In this document: positions 49,843 to 56,753 of the stretch, piece after piece | Position numbering within the stretch: the stretch's first letter is position 1 | Layout of the letters: every line of letters begins with the position of its first letter | Assembly: GCA_021371965.1 (NCBI GenBank) | Contig: JAJFVE010000066.1 | Location: 1-56,753 of the forward strand | Direction: 5' to 3' | From: Planctomycetaceae bacterium | Lineage (GTDB): Bacteria; Planctomycetota; Phycisphaerae; SM23-33 | DNA: 56,753 bases | Position numbers and translations under genes: made by a program | Notes under the pieces: generated by a model | Told to the model about the DNA's origin: nothing | The model's input: only the letters and a program-made list of their open reading frames with translations | The model's database searches: none

Positions 49843-51273
49843 TTATTGCTCCCAGTCGTCCGTTCGGAAGGGCGAGGCGGGCAGGGCGTCCTTGTTGACC
49901 AGGTTGCAGTCGGGGTTATTGGCCCAGGCGTAGCGGGCGGCCTTGGGGTTCTTGACGCCCGTCAGGACGACGGTGTCGCCGGTGATCGTCGCATCGGCCC
50001 AGACGAACTTCTTGTCTTCGCCGGCCACGGCGAAGCCCTTTAGCTTGCCGCCGCCCTGGACGGCGAGGCCGCCGCCGATGTGATCGAAGCTCAGGACGAT
50101 CTTGTCGCCCTCGACGGCCATGGACTTGTACAGCGGGCCGCAGTAGGTCAGTTTCTTGTCATAGACCGTCGCCAATGCCCACAGGGCCAGGCGCTTGCCG
50201 ACGTCCTGCTTGTTCTTGGGATGAATGTTGCCGGCCTCGCCGATGTCGATGGTGACGGCGATACCGGTGTTGGGCAGGGTCAGGGACTTGAGCTCGGCTT
50301 CGCGCACCATCGCCCAGCCGCTGCTCTCGACTGGCTGTTTCTGCGGCGCCTGGAAGTTGGGAAGCTGCACGGTCAGGAAGAATGCCGTCTCGTCGCTCCA
50401 TGCGTCGCGCCAGCTCTTGATCAGCGTCGCCAGTTGCGAGACGTAGAGCTTGCCGTTTCCGGCGTTGGATTCGCCCTGGTACCACAGGAATCCGCGCAGG
50501 CCGTAGGGCGCGAGCGGGGCCATCATGCCGTTGTACAAGTCGCCGCCGCCGGCGCTGCGCTTGCGCGCTTTGGCGGCCTTGGGTGTGGCCTTGCGCGGAG
50601 CGGGGGTGGCCTTGGGTTCATCGGCTTTGGCGTCGTCGGCTTTGGGCGCCGCGGGCAGCCACGACTCGATCGGCGTGCCGCCGACGGATGAGTTGATCAG
50701 CCCGACGGGCTGCTTGAGGGCCTTGTGCAGATCGCGGCCGAAATAATACGCCGTCGCCGAGAATCCCAACACGGTCTGGGGGGTGCAGACTTCCCAACTC
50801 CCGGCGCAGTCGGCGGCAGGAGCGGGCGATCCGGCCTGCTTGACCGTGAACATGCGAATTTGCGGATACTTGGCCACAGCCGCCTCGGCTCTGGCGTTGG
50901 CCGCCTGAGAGACGCGCCACCACATGTTGGACTGCCCGCTGCCCAGCCAGACCTCGCCCACCAGCACGTCGTTGACGGTGATGGACTTCTCGCCCGCCGA
51001 AACGACGAGCTTGCCGGCAGTGCCGGCCTTGAGGCCTTTGAACTCGACGCTCCACTTGCCATCCTTATCGGCAGCAGCCGTGAGTTTCTGATCGGCGAAG
51101 CTGACGGTCACCTTGACGTCGGCCGCCGCCCATCCCCAGATCGGGGCGGCCTTGTCGGCCTGGAGCACCATGTGGTCGGAGATAATCGCCGGCAGCTTGA
51201 GTTCGCCGGCGGCCAGAGCGGCAGAGGAAACAGCCAGAAGGCAGGTCAGAGCGACAAGAGATTTTCTCAGCAT
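49843..51273 (-). CDS. Secreted sialate O-acetylesterase-like SGNH protein
   Basis: The 476-aa protein has a signal peptide (MLRKSLVALTCLLAVSSAALA), then the family start ELKLPAIISDHMVLQADKAAPIWGWA and an Ig-like domain. The SGNH block LVGEVWLGSGQSNMWWRVS carries the nucleophile Ser. LINSSVGGTPIESWLP, GFLWYQGESNAGNG (the QGE/SN motif) and GEAGNIHPKNKQDVGKRLA (the HP-x motif with the base His) complete the active site. It removes O-acetyl groups from sugars, which fits a locus that makes acetylated acidic sugars, although the family is also common in polysaccharide degradation. An insert of Ala/Lys-rich residues lies between the SGNH blocks. The start follows GGAAAGGA. Confidence 0.9.
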   Translation of the reverse strand: MLRKSLVALTCLLAVSSAALAAGELKLPAIISDHMVLQADKAAPIWGWAAADVKVTVSFADQKLTAAADKDGKWSVEFKGLKAGTAGKLVVSAGEKSITVNDVLVGEVWLGSGQSNMWWRVSQAANARAEAAVAKYPQIRMFTVKQAGSPAPAADCAGSWEVCTPQTVLGFSATAYYFGRDLHKALKQPVGLINSSVGGTPIESWLPAAPKADDAKADEPKATPAPRKATPKAAKARKRSAGGGDLYNGMMAPLAPYGLRGFLWYQGESNAGNGKLYVSQLATLIKSWRDAWSDETAFFLTVQLPNFQAPQKQPVESSGWAMVREAELKSLTLPNTGIAVTIDIGEAGNIHPKNKQDVGKRLALWALATVYDKKLTYCGPLYKSMAVEGDKIVLSFDHIGGGLAVQGGGKLKGFAVAGEDKKFVWADATITGDTVVLTGVKNPKAARYAWANNPDCNLVNKDALPASPFRTDDWEQ

Positions 51274-51387
51274 GGATCTTTCCTTTCCGGATCAGTTCAC
51301 GCGGCAACAATAGAAGCGCCACTTTCATTGAACAACCAAACCACGCGAGAGTTTCCGAGCAGACAGGCCGCCAACTCACAACTCTCT

Positions 51388-52158
51388 TTACAGGCAGGTA
51401 TACCCGCCGTCGATGATCAGGTCCGAGCCGGTCATGTAGCTTGAGGCGTTGGAGGCCAGGAAGACGACGGCCGGGCCTAGTTCTTCGGGGCGGCCGGGGC
51501 GGGCCAGCGGGATGCGTTCCATCCACACGCCGCCGAACTGCGGGTCGGCGAAGAACGGCTGAGCCATCGGCGTGGCCATGTAGCCCGGGGAGATCGAGTT
51601 GACGCGCACGCCGCGGGGCGCCCACTCGACGGCCAACGACTTGGTCAGGTGGACGACGGCCGCCTTGGAGGCGTTGTACGACGCCTGGCACTGCGGGACG
51701 TTGACGATGGACCCGGACATCGAGGCGATGTTGATGATCGATCCGCCGCCGCGCTCGAGCATCTCGCTGCCGACGGCCTGGCTGGTGATGAACACGCCGT
51801 TAAGGTTGACGTTCATCACGCGGTGCCAGTCTTCGAGCTTGGCGTCTTCGGCGCGGTCCCACTGCACGATCCCGGCGTTGTTGACCAGCACGTCGATGGT
51901 GTCGAACCGCTCGATGACCGCGTCGACGGCCGCGTTGACGCTGGCGGCGTCGGTGACGTCCATGTGGAGGAACAGGGCCTCGCGGCCGAGGTCTTCGATG
52001 TCGCTTGCGGCCTTTTCGCCGGTGGCGTCGTTCACTTCGGCGATGACGATATCGGCCCCGGCGTTGGCCAGCGCCAGAGCCATCTCATACCCGAGCCCCT
52101 GCCCGGCGCCGGTGACCATCGCGACCTTTCCCGAAAGATTGAAGGGATCTGTCAACAT
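51388..52158 (-). CDS. SDR family oxidoreductase (gluconate-5-dehydrogenase-like)
   Basis: The 256-aa classical SDR has VTGAGQGLGYEMALALANAGADIVIAE, HMDVTDAASVNAAV, NNAGIVQWD, catalytic S-x13-Y-x3-K in NIASMSGSIVNVPQCQASYNASKAAVVHLTK and the C-terminal SSYMTGSDLIIDGGYTCL. The features fit sugar/polyol dehydrogenases such as gluconate 5-dehydrogenase. The ATG at 52158 has AGGAG 8 bp upstream. It is upstream of the sialate esterase gene on the same strand, with a 114-bp gap, so they may be cotranscribed. Confidence 0.9.
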   Translation of the reverse strand: MLTDPFNLSGKVAMVTGAGQGLGYEMALALANAGADIVIAEVNDATGEKAASDIEDLGREALFLHMDVTDAASVNAAVDAVIERFDTIDVLVNNAGIVQWDRAEDAKLEDWHRVMNVNLNGVFITSQAVGSEMLERGGGSIINIASMSGSIVNVPQCQASYNASKAAVVHLTKSLAVEWAPRGVRVNSISPGYMATPMAQPFFADPQFGGVWMERIPLARPGRPEELGPAVVFLASNASSYMTGSDLIIDGGYTCL

Positions 52159-52232
52159 GTCTGCGTCTCCTGAGTTAAGCAGCGCTGACATAGTTACCGC
52201 TGGCGGCGTGCAACGCAAGGGGCATTTGGCTC

Positions 52233-52362
52233 AATCCGCAAGAGAACACGAATGTCACGAATGAAACGAATTGGTCAAAGAAGAAACGAAGATAACGACT
52301 TGTCCAGAACTCCCCGTGCTCATTCGTCCGATTCGTGACAGTCGTGTTCTCCTGGAACCTGA
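52233..52362. repeat. Dispersed inverted repeat downstream of the sigma-module operon
   Basis: AAGAGAACACGAATGTCACGAAT (about 52239-52261) pairs with ATTCGTGACAGTCGTGTTCTC (about 52332-52352), with a few mismatches. Copies of the same sequence occur at 40855-40875 and 41010-41036. It lies between the CpxP-like gene and the SDR gene, which are on the same strand, and may act as a terminator. Confidence 0.75.
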
Positions 52363-52373
52363 GCCGCAACCCC

Positions 52374-52856
52374 TCACGGCGCCGGGGCGGTTTCGGCGGC
52401 GGGTTGAGTTTCGGGGGTGCGGTCGCTCCATCGTTTGAGGCGCTCGTCATAATACTTCTGCCACGCCGGCAACTGCTGGGGCGTCAGGAGCGGGCGGATC
52501 TGGGCGTCGAGCTGCCGGGTCTCCTGGACCAGTTCCGGGCGGATCTGCTCGCGGATCTTCATCAACTCCCGGACATGGGTTTCGATGATGGGCCGGATCT
52601 GCTTGTTCTGCTGGCTGGTGAGGCCCACTTCGCTGTCGAGGCGGGTCATGTAGCGGTCGCACATGTCTTCAAACGAACGGGGGGCGCCCCTGGAGGGCCC
52701 GAACATCCCGGGCACAAAGGGAAAGATCGCCGAGATCCCCACGCCGATGGCCACGCCGGCCAGCATGATGGCCGCACACAGCGCCAGTGCCGGGCCGATG
52801 CGGACCTTGGCGGATGGTCGCAATGCATCACGTTCGGATTTCTGCACGCCGTTCAT
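52374..52856 (-). CDS. Membrane-anchored CnrX/CpxP-like periplasmic sensor
   Basis: The 160-aa protein has a cytoplasmic N-terminus, one membrane helix (residues ~22-45, ALALCAAIMLAGVAIGVGISAIF) and a periplasmic helical domain. That domain resembles the 'heavy-metal resistance'/LTxxQ group: GLTSQQNKQIRPIIETHVRELMKIREQIRPELVQETRQLDAQIRPLLTPQQLPAWQKYY. CnrX and CpxP-like sensors have this repeated L-T-x-Q-Q pattern. Only one His (H94-like) and one Cys are visible, so the ligand, if metal, is not certain. It follows a small membrane protein and an ECF sigma factor directly (stop/start TAAATG). This order matches sigma, anti-sigma and sensor of CnrHYX. Confidence 0.72.
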   Translation of the reverse strand: MNGVQKSERDALRPSAKVRIGPALALCAAIMLAGVAIGVGISAIFPFVPGMFGPSRGAPRSFEDMCDRYMTRLDSEVGLTSQQNKQIRPIIETHVRELMKIREQIRPELVQETRQLDAQIRPLLTPQQLPAWQKYYDERLKRWSDRTPETQPAAETAPAP

Positions 52857-53123
52857 TTAGACCACCTTCATGATCGGGTCAAATAGATCTGCGATAGCGT
52901 CGGTCCCGGTGGGGGACAAGAAGATCGCCGCCACCAGTACCGCAGCCGCCACGGCGGCGGCAGCGCCGGCGAAACTCCAGATCATCCGCCGGCTGAACAG
53001 GGGTACGACCGCCGCGACCGGGGCGGGCAGATCGGCCATCACCCAGGCCACCACATCGACCAGAGGCGGGCCGCTGAGCCTGGCCCGCCCGGCCAGCTCC
53101 CGAATTGTCAGGTTGTCGTTCAT
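52857..53123 (-). CDS. Small single-pass membrane protein, probable anti-sigma factor
   Basis: The 88-aa protein has a ~45-residue polar N-terminus (MNDNLTIRELAGRARLSG...), one membrane helix (about residues 49-69, WSFAGAAAAVAAAVLVAAIF) and a short periplasmic tail. The layout and size match CnrY-like anti-sigma factors, which hold an ECF sigma factor with the N-terminus and respond to a periplasmic partner. No family signature is seen. It lies 20 bp after the sigma gene and touches the sensor-like gene. Confidence 0.68.
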   Translation of the reverse strand: MNDNLTIRELAGRARLSGPPLVDVVAWVMADLPAPVAAVVPLFSRRMIWSFAGAAAAVAAAVLVAAIFLSPTGTDAIADLFDPIMKVV

Positions 53124-53143
53124 AATATCCTCCGCCTCTTGTG

Positions 53144-53692
53144 TTATAGGTTTTCGACGCCCATCTTGTCCAGCAACGCCCTGAGCTTGCCGCGCGCCCG
53201 GTGGGCCTGCACCTTTACCATCGTCTGACTCCAGCCGGTGCGATGAGCCACTTCGCTGACGGGCAGTTCTTCGAGGTACATCAGCGTCAGCACCAGCCGG
53301 TCCCGCGTGGGCAACTGCGCCAGCACCTTGTGCAGCAGTTCGGCGGCCTCGTCGGCCGCGGCCGGATCGGCCTGGTCGGCCTTGGGGGCGTCCCAGTCTT
53401 CCAGCGACACGGTCTGACGCTTGCGATCCTGGCCTTTCCAGTGGCGGTATCCCACGCGGGTGGCGATCCGGTTGAGCCAGTGAACGAACGGCGCCGTTCC
53501 TCGATAACTTTTCAAACTCACATATGCTTCCACGAACACGTCATGCACCAGCTCTTCAAGCTGATTTTTGTCGCGGGTAAAATGCCACATCCTGGCGGCA
53601 ATGGCATTCTGATGCCGCCTGATGAGGCGCGCGTACGCGTCCCGCTGCCCGGCCAACGTCGCCTGAATATCCTGCAAGTCTCCCGGTTCCAT
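53144..53692 (-). CDS. ECF sigma-70 family factor
   Basis: The 182-aa protein has region 2 (RLIRRHQNAIAARMWHFTRDKNQLEELVHDVFVEAYVSLKSYRG, then FVHWLNRIATRVGYRHW) and region 4 (VLAQLPTRDRLVLTLMYLEELPVSEVAHRTGWSQTMVKVQAHRARGKLRALL with the HTH), and lacks region 3, as ECF factors do. It directs polymerase to the promoters of its regulon. The ATG at 53692 is the first possible start in frame, as a stop lies three codons upstream. It shares its transcript with the anti-sigma and sensor-like genes, and a promoter 140 bp upstream matches that of the divergent gene. Confidence 0.9.
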   Translation of the reverse strand: MEPGDLQDIQATLAGQRDAYARLIRRHQNAIAARMWHFTRDKNQLEELVHDVFVEAYVSLKSYRGTAPFVHWLNRIATRVGYRHWKGQDRKRQTVSLEDWDAPKADQADPAAADEAAELLHKVLAQLPTRDRLVLTLMYLEELPVSEVAHRTGWSQTMVKVQAHRARGKLRALLDKMGVENL

Positions 53693-53813
53693 CGAACACT
53701 ACTATCTCCGCCGCCGGGCCTGCTGTCCATGACAAACGCCCGTTGACCATCCTCCCGGCGGCCGCGATGTCGTCGGGGCTTATCGCAATCCGGGTTTTGC
53801 GGTTGACCGTCAT
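53556..53813 (-). CDS. Possible small leader gene overlapping the ECF sigma gene
   Basis: An 85-codon frame starts at ATG 53813, 7 bp after GAGGAG, and lies at the 5' end of the predicted sigma-gene transcript. Its first part (MTVNRKTRIAISPDDIAAAGRMVNG) has no known domain. It overlaps the sigma gene by about 137 bp in another frame. It could be a translated leader or a coupling device, or only a chance frame. Confidence 0.3.
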   Translation of the reverse strand: MTVNRKTRIAISPDDIAAAGRMVNGRLSWTAGPAAEIVVFDGTGRLAGYSGDVGRAAGRVRAPHQAASECHCRQDVAFYPRQKSA

Positions 53814-53829
53814 CGGACAACTCCTCACA

Positions 53830-53860
53830 GAGCTTGTAGCCGCTGGGGCCTAAGGGTTAC
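53830..53860 (-). promoter_or_regulatory. Predicted ECF promoter of the sigma module
   Basis: On the minus strand: GTAACC (53860-53855), 17 bp, ACAAGCTC (53837-53830). The base before GTAACC is T. The identical pattern occurs on the plus strand at 53902-53932. The strong sequence match at both -35-like and -10-like elements, with the same spacing, argues for one sigma factor driving both. Confidence 0.7.
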
Positions 53861-53901
53861 ATCGCCGCGGAGGAATTTTTCCGCTAGTTTTTGCCCCGGC
53901 T

Positions 53902-53932
53902 GTAACCGCCCCGCGCCGGCGGCCACAAGCTC
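53902..53932 (+). promoter_or_regulatory. Predicted ECF promoter of the Tyr/His-rich secreted protein
   Basis: TGTAACC with GTAACC at 53902-53907, 17 bp, ACAAGCTC at 53925-53932. Transcription should start near 53937, about 52 nt before the start codon. It matches the minus-strand promoter of the sigma gene at all 6+8 core positions. Confidence 0.7.
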
Positions 53933-53988
53933 AATAGGCAATGGCTCGCAGCCAACAAACATAGAATGTAGAGAGGGAGAAAGATCAG

Positions 53989-54342
53989 GTGAAAACGATG
54001 GTGTCCAATAAGAATAAGCTGCTCATCGGAGCTCTGGCGGCGGTAGCGGTTGTGGCGTTGATGCCGACCCCGAGTAATGCGTTCAGCATCAGCTTTGGCA
54101 TCGGCAACGGCGGAGGATACGGGTATTACGCTCCCTATTCTTATTACCCCTATTCGCAGGGGTATAGCTACTACCCATATTCTTCCTATTACCCCTACTC
54201 GTACTACCAGAGCTACCCTTACGCCGCGAGCCCCAGCTACGGGTACGGGTATTATTATCCGCGGACGTACGGGAATTACTATTATGGCGGTCATTACGGC
54301 GGCCATTACGGCGGTCACCGCGGTGGTCATCACCACCGCTAA
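53989..54342 (+). CDS. Secreted Tyr/Gly/His-rich low-complexity protein
   Basis: The 117-aa protein has a signal peptide (residues ~1-31, LLIGALAAVAVVALMPTPSNAF). The mature part is about one third Tyr (YYPYSYYQSYPY-like repeats), with Gly and Ser, and ends GGHYGGHYGGHRGGHHHR, a His-rich tail. This tail could bind metal ions such as Cu, Ni or Zn; the Tyr-rich part could aggregate or crosslink. It lies divergently from the sigma module and shares its promoter pattern. The start is GTG 53989 (GGGAG 10 bp upstream) or ATG 53998. A strong intrinsic terminator follows. Confidence 0.82.
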   Translation: MKTMVSNKNKLLIGALAAVAVVALMPTPSNAFSISFGIGNGGGYGYYAPYSYYPYSQGYSYYPYSSYYPYSYYQSYPYAASPSYGYGYYYPRTYGNYYYGGHYGGHYGGHRGGHHHR

Positions 54343-54367
54343 GCGGCGACGGTCGAAGTTCTGATTC

Positions 54368-54413
54368 AAGCCGCCGACAGCGACTGGCATTGCCGCTGCC
54401 GGCGGCTTTCTTT
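54368..54413 (+). terminator. Intrinsic terminator after the Tyr/His-rich gene
   Basis: AAGCCGCCGACAGCG (54368-54382) pairs with CGCTGCCGGCGGCTT (54394-54408), with a single central mismatch, and T-rich bases follow. It ends the transcript 26 bp after the stop codon. Confidence 0.85.
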
Positions 54414-54523
54414 GGCTGACGCATCCGGGGGCCGCACTCGCACCCGCCCGCTAATGGATTGGCGGACGCGGCGTTTGCCATTATTATTGCCGCCGATCAG
54501 CCGGTTCTAGCGGAGCCAAACTC

Positions 54524-55654
54524 ATGGACAGCAGGCAGAACAAGATCGATCGCGTGATAGCGGCTATCGAACATCGCCAGGGCGACCGCGTGCCCATCAG
54601 CGACGCGTTCTGGACGAACTTCATCCGCCGCTGCCGCAGCGAGCTGGGCGTCGGGACCGACTTCGACCCGTACCGCTACTGGGACCTGGACCTGGTGATC
54701 GTCAATCCCAACATGGACCCGCACATCAGCGGCATCGAGGTGCTCGAGGACACGTCCGAACACAAGCGCGTGCGGACGGGCTTCGGGGCGACCATCGTCC
54801 GCAAGAGCACATACCCCATGCCGCACTTCGAGAGCTTTGAAACACAGAGCTTCGAGCAGATGGAGGCGCTGGTCTTCGACGACCCCAAGGATCCGCGGCG
54901 GTACTTTGAGGCCATCGACGACCAGCTCAATGCCGTCGGCGACGAACTGAACCTGGGCCTGCCTTCGTGGATCGACCGGCTCAACAGCTACGCCGACGAC
55001 TTCTGCGTCTTCGGCGGCGTGTGCGAGCCGCACGAGATGCTCTGGCGCATCGTCGGCACCGAGAACGCGCTGATCAAGATCGCCGAGGAGCCCGACCGCA
55101 TGGCCAGGTTCATCAAGCGAATCGGCGATTTTGCCGTCGGGCTGGTCGAGGGGCAGATCGCGGCCGCCAGGGGCAGGCTCTCGGGCCTGTACGTATGGGG
55201 CGACGTGGCGTACGACCATGGGATGTTTTTCTCGCCGCAGTACTGGCGGCAGGTGTACCAGCCGCAACTGGCCCGCATCTGCGAGGCGATCCACGCCGCG
55301 GGTCTTAAGGTGATCTATCACGGCTGCGGCGACGCGCGGGCGGTGTACGAAGACATGATCGACGCCGGCGTGGACATGTACAATCCGCTGGAAGTCAAAG
55401 CCGGCCTGGACGTGGTGGAGCTCAAGAAGCAGTACGCCGGCCGCCTGGGCTTCTGCGGCAACATCGACGCGCGGGTGCTGGCGACGAACGACCGCGAGAA
55501 GGTCAAAGCCGAAGTTCTGCGCAAACTCGCCGCGGGCAAAGGCGGCGGTTATATCATCCAGTCCGACCACTCCGTCCCCAGCGACGTAGCCGCATCGACG
55601 TACGACTATATGGTCAAGCTGGTCAAAGAGCGCGGGCGATACCCGATGCGGTGA
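54524..55654 (+). CDS. Uroporphyrinogen decarboxylase family protein (MtaA/CmuA-like)
   Basis: The 376-aa protein belongs to the UroD superfamily that includes HemE and corrinoid methyltransferases. It has MDSRQNKIDRVIAAIEHRQGDRVPISDAFW at the start, DVAYDHGMFFSPQYWRQVYQPQLARICEAIHAAGLKVIYHGCG (the HxCG zinc-type block of methyltransferases), DMYNPLEVKAGLDVVELKKQYAGRLGFCGNIDARVL and GGGYIIQSDHSVPSDV. HGCG suggests a methyltransferase of the MtaA/MtbA type rather than a decarboxylase for porphyrins. No corrinoid protein gene is in view. The start follows AGCGGAG. Confidence 0.85.
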   Translation: MDSRQNKIDRVIAAIEHRQGDRVPISDAFWTNFIRRCRSELGVGTDFDPYRYWDLDLVIVNPNMDPHISGIEVLEDTSEHKRVRTGFGATIVRKSTYPMPHFESFETQSFEQMEALVFDDPKDPRRYFEAIDDQLNAVGDELNLGLPSWIDRLNSYADDFCVFGGVCEPHEMLWRIVGTENALIKIAEEPDRMARFIKRIGDFAVGLVEGQIAAARGRLSGLYVWGDVAYDHGMFFSPQYWRQVYQPQLARICEAIHAAGLKVIYHGCGDARAVYEDMIDAGVDMYNPLEVKAGLDVVELKKQYAGRLGFCGNIDARVLATNDREKVKAEVLRKLAAGKGGGYIIQSDHSVPSDVAASTYDYMVKLVKERGRYPMR

Positions 55655-55704
55655 CCGTCATAGCAGCGAGAATCTCCTCCCGCCGCGCTTGCGGCGTAGC
55701 GGAA

Positions 55705-55745
55705 TGAAAAAAGGCACGGGGTTCTACGCCCGTGCCTTCTCTCGT
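55705..55745 (-). terminator. Intrinsic terminator of the clpC-like gene
   Basis: AAGGCACGGG (55711-55720) pairs with CCCGTGCCTT (55729-55738). On the minus strand the hairpin is followed by TTTTTT, so it terminates the clpC transcript; T-rich bases also follow on the plus strand, so it may work both ways for the UroD gene. Confidence 0.85.
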
Positions 55746-55759
55746 TCAGACTTTTCTGT

Positions 55760-56753
55760 CTACGGATTGGCAGGTTGCGGGAGCGGTTTTTCTTCCGGTT
55801 GACGCTCGCCGCTGCCCTCGAAGTACAGGTGTTTGTCCTCGGGCTTTTCGCCCTCGGCGACGGTGACGGTGATCTTCGTCTTCTCAGAGTAGACGCCGCG
55901 AAGGATGTCCTCGCTGATGGGGTCCTCGACGTACTGCTCGATGCTCCGCCGCAGCGGGCGGGCGCCGAAGTCGGGGTTGTAGCCCTTCTCGATGAGGAAC
56001 TCCTTGGCCTGCTCGGTGAGCTCGAGTTCGAGCCCGCGCTCGCCCAGGCGGTCGCGCACCTTGCGCAGTTCGTATTCGACGATCGTCTCGAGGTCCACGC
56101 GGCTGAGGCTCTTGAAGACGATGATGTCGTCCAGGCGGTTGAGGAACTCCGGGCGGAAGTGGCGTTCCACTTCCTTGTGGAGCATGTCCTTCATCTTCTC
56201 GTACGTCGTTTCCTCGTCGCGCTTGGCGAAGCCGAAGCCGCCGCGGTTCTTGATCATCTCGGCGCCGATGTTGGTCGTCAGGATCAGCACCGTGTTGCGG
56301 AAGTCGACGCGCCGCCCGAACGAGTCGGTGAGCTGGCCTTCTTCCATGATCTGCAGCAGCATGTTGAACACGTCGGGGTGGGCCTTCTCGATCTCGTCGA
56401 GCAGCACCACCGAGTACGGCCGCCGACGGATGCGCTCGGTGAGCTGGCCGCCTTCTTCATAGCCGACGTATCCGGGCGGAGCGCCGATCAGGCGCGAGAT
56501 ATTGTGCTTCTCCATGTACTCGGACATGTCGATCTGCACAATGGCCTCGTCGTCGCCGAACATGAACTCGGCCAGCGCCTTGGACAGCAGCGTTTTGCCG
56601 ACGCCGCTGGGCCCGGCGAAGATAAAGCTGCCCATCGGCCGGCGCGGGTCTTTCATGCCCGAGCGGGCGCGGCGGATGCTCTTGGAAACGATCTTGATGG
56701 CCTCGTCCTGGCTGACGACGCGCTTGTGCAGTTCGTTTTCCAGTTCGAGCAGG
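55760..56753 (-). CDS. clpC: ClpC-type Clp ATPase, C-terminal part (5' end outside the window)
   Basis: About 330 C-terminal residues are visible. They hold the second AAA+ module: Walker A GPSGVGKT, Walker B VVLLDEIEK, IGAPPGYVGYEEGGQLTE pore loop, FGFAKRDEETTYEKM and the D2 sensor region FLNRLDDIIVFKSLSR. The C-terminal domain includes GARPLRRSIEQYVEDPISEDIL, the ClpA/B/C family signature. A Pro/Glu-rich tail ends QPEEKPLPQPANP. The protein unfolds substrates for ClpP or disaggregates; the D1 half and adaptor-binding N-domain lie beyond position 56753. GFGFAK and the tail fit ClpC better than ClpB, but this is only an inference. The gene is cut by the window end. Confidence 0.93.
   Translation of the reverse strand, partial: LLELENELHKRVVSQDEAIKIVSKSIRRARSGMKDPRRPMGSFIFAGPSGVGKTLLSKALAEFMFGDDEAIVQIDMSEYMEKHNISRLIGAPPGYVGYEEGGQLTERIRRRPYSVVLLDEIEKAHPDVFNMLLQIMEEGQLTDSFGRRVDFRNTVLILTTNIGAEMIKNRGGFGFAKRDEETTYEKMKDMLHKEVERHFRPEFLNRLDDIIVFKSLSRVDLETIVEYELRKVRDRLGERGLELELTEQAKEFLIEKGYNPDFGARPLRRSIEQYVEDPISEDILRGVYSEKTKITVTVAEGEKPEDKHLYFEGSGERQPEEKPLPQPANP

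Noticed and set aside
54130..54342. YYP/YGG repeats as a possible fragment of a longer repeat protein
   Set aside because: The gene has its own signal peptide, start, stop and terminator, so it is a complete short protein.
54524..55654. HemE uroporphyrinogen decarboxylase
   Set aside because: The HGCG zinc-site-like motif and lack of haem genes nearby fit UroD-family methyltransferases better.

Overview
The window looks like a chromosomal stretch of a GC-rich bacterium, most likely a member of the Planctomycetota (Phycisphaerae-like). This is an inference from a giant secreted TPR/PQQ-propeller protein, secreted Ala/Pro-rich proteins, a sialate O-acetylesterase-type SGNH protein, and many short dispersed palindromes at gene ends. 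No rRNA, tRNA, CRISPR array, transposase or plasmid function was seen.

Layout. (1) 1-2.3 kb is a small AT-richer island with an unknown gene, a 32-codon remnant of a restriction-modification methylase C-terminus and an EVE-domain/nuclease-like protein. (2) 2.5-13.7 kb holds housekeeping and secreted-protein genes: tadA, two secreted unknowns around a divergent promoter pair, thioredoxin reductase, a DUF4143 ATPase gene lying between two 178-bp copies of the trxB 3' end, a beta-propeller glycosidase-like protein, the 1310-aa PQQ protein and a DUF2461 protein. (3) 13.8-46.8 kb is a long surface-glycan locus, almost all on the minus strand and mostly translationally coupled. Its promoter-distal half carries glycosyltransferases, a methyltransferase, an RmlD-like reductase, two multi-pass GT-C-like membrane proteins, two radical SAM enzymes and a divergent sulfotransferase-like gene. 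The proximal half carries a flippase, two more radical SAM enzymes, a capsule-type transferase, an asparagine-synthase-like amidotransferase and a pseudaminic-acid-type nonulosonate pathway: PseB, an RmlD-PseC fusion, a PseG-PseH fusion, PseI, an SpsF-like cytidylyltransferase, a class III aminotransferase and a Gfo/Idh oxidoreductase. (4) 47-52.2 kb has two SDRs, a CDP-alcohol phosphatidyltransferase, an aldo/keto reductase and a sialate O-acetylesterase. (5) 52.3-54.4 kb is a three-gene ECF-sigma module resembling CnrYXH in layout, divergent from a Tyr/Gly/His-rich secreted protein. (6) The window ends with a UroD-family protein and the 3' half of a clpC-like gene.

How the genes fit together. 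The glycan locus can plausibly make an activated 5,7-diamino nonulosonate, other decorated sugars and lipid-linked chains, and move them across the membrane with the flippase. The several radical SAM enzymes, the amidotransferase and the sulfotransferase suggest unusual modifications. In the sigma module, both divergent transcription units begin with the same promoter-like pattern, TGTAACC, 17 bp, ACAAGCTC. This is direct sequence evidence that one sigma factor may control both itself and the secreted His-rich protein. Several repeat families sit at gene ends, often supplying the stop codon or a C-terminal tail, and one repeat lies in frame inside a coding sequence.
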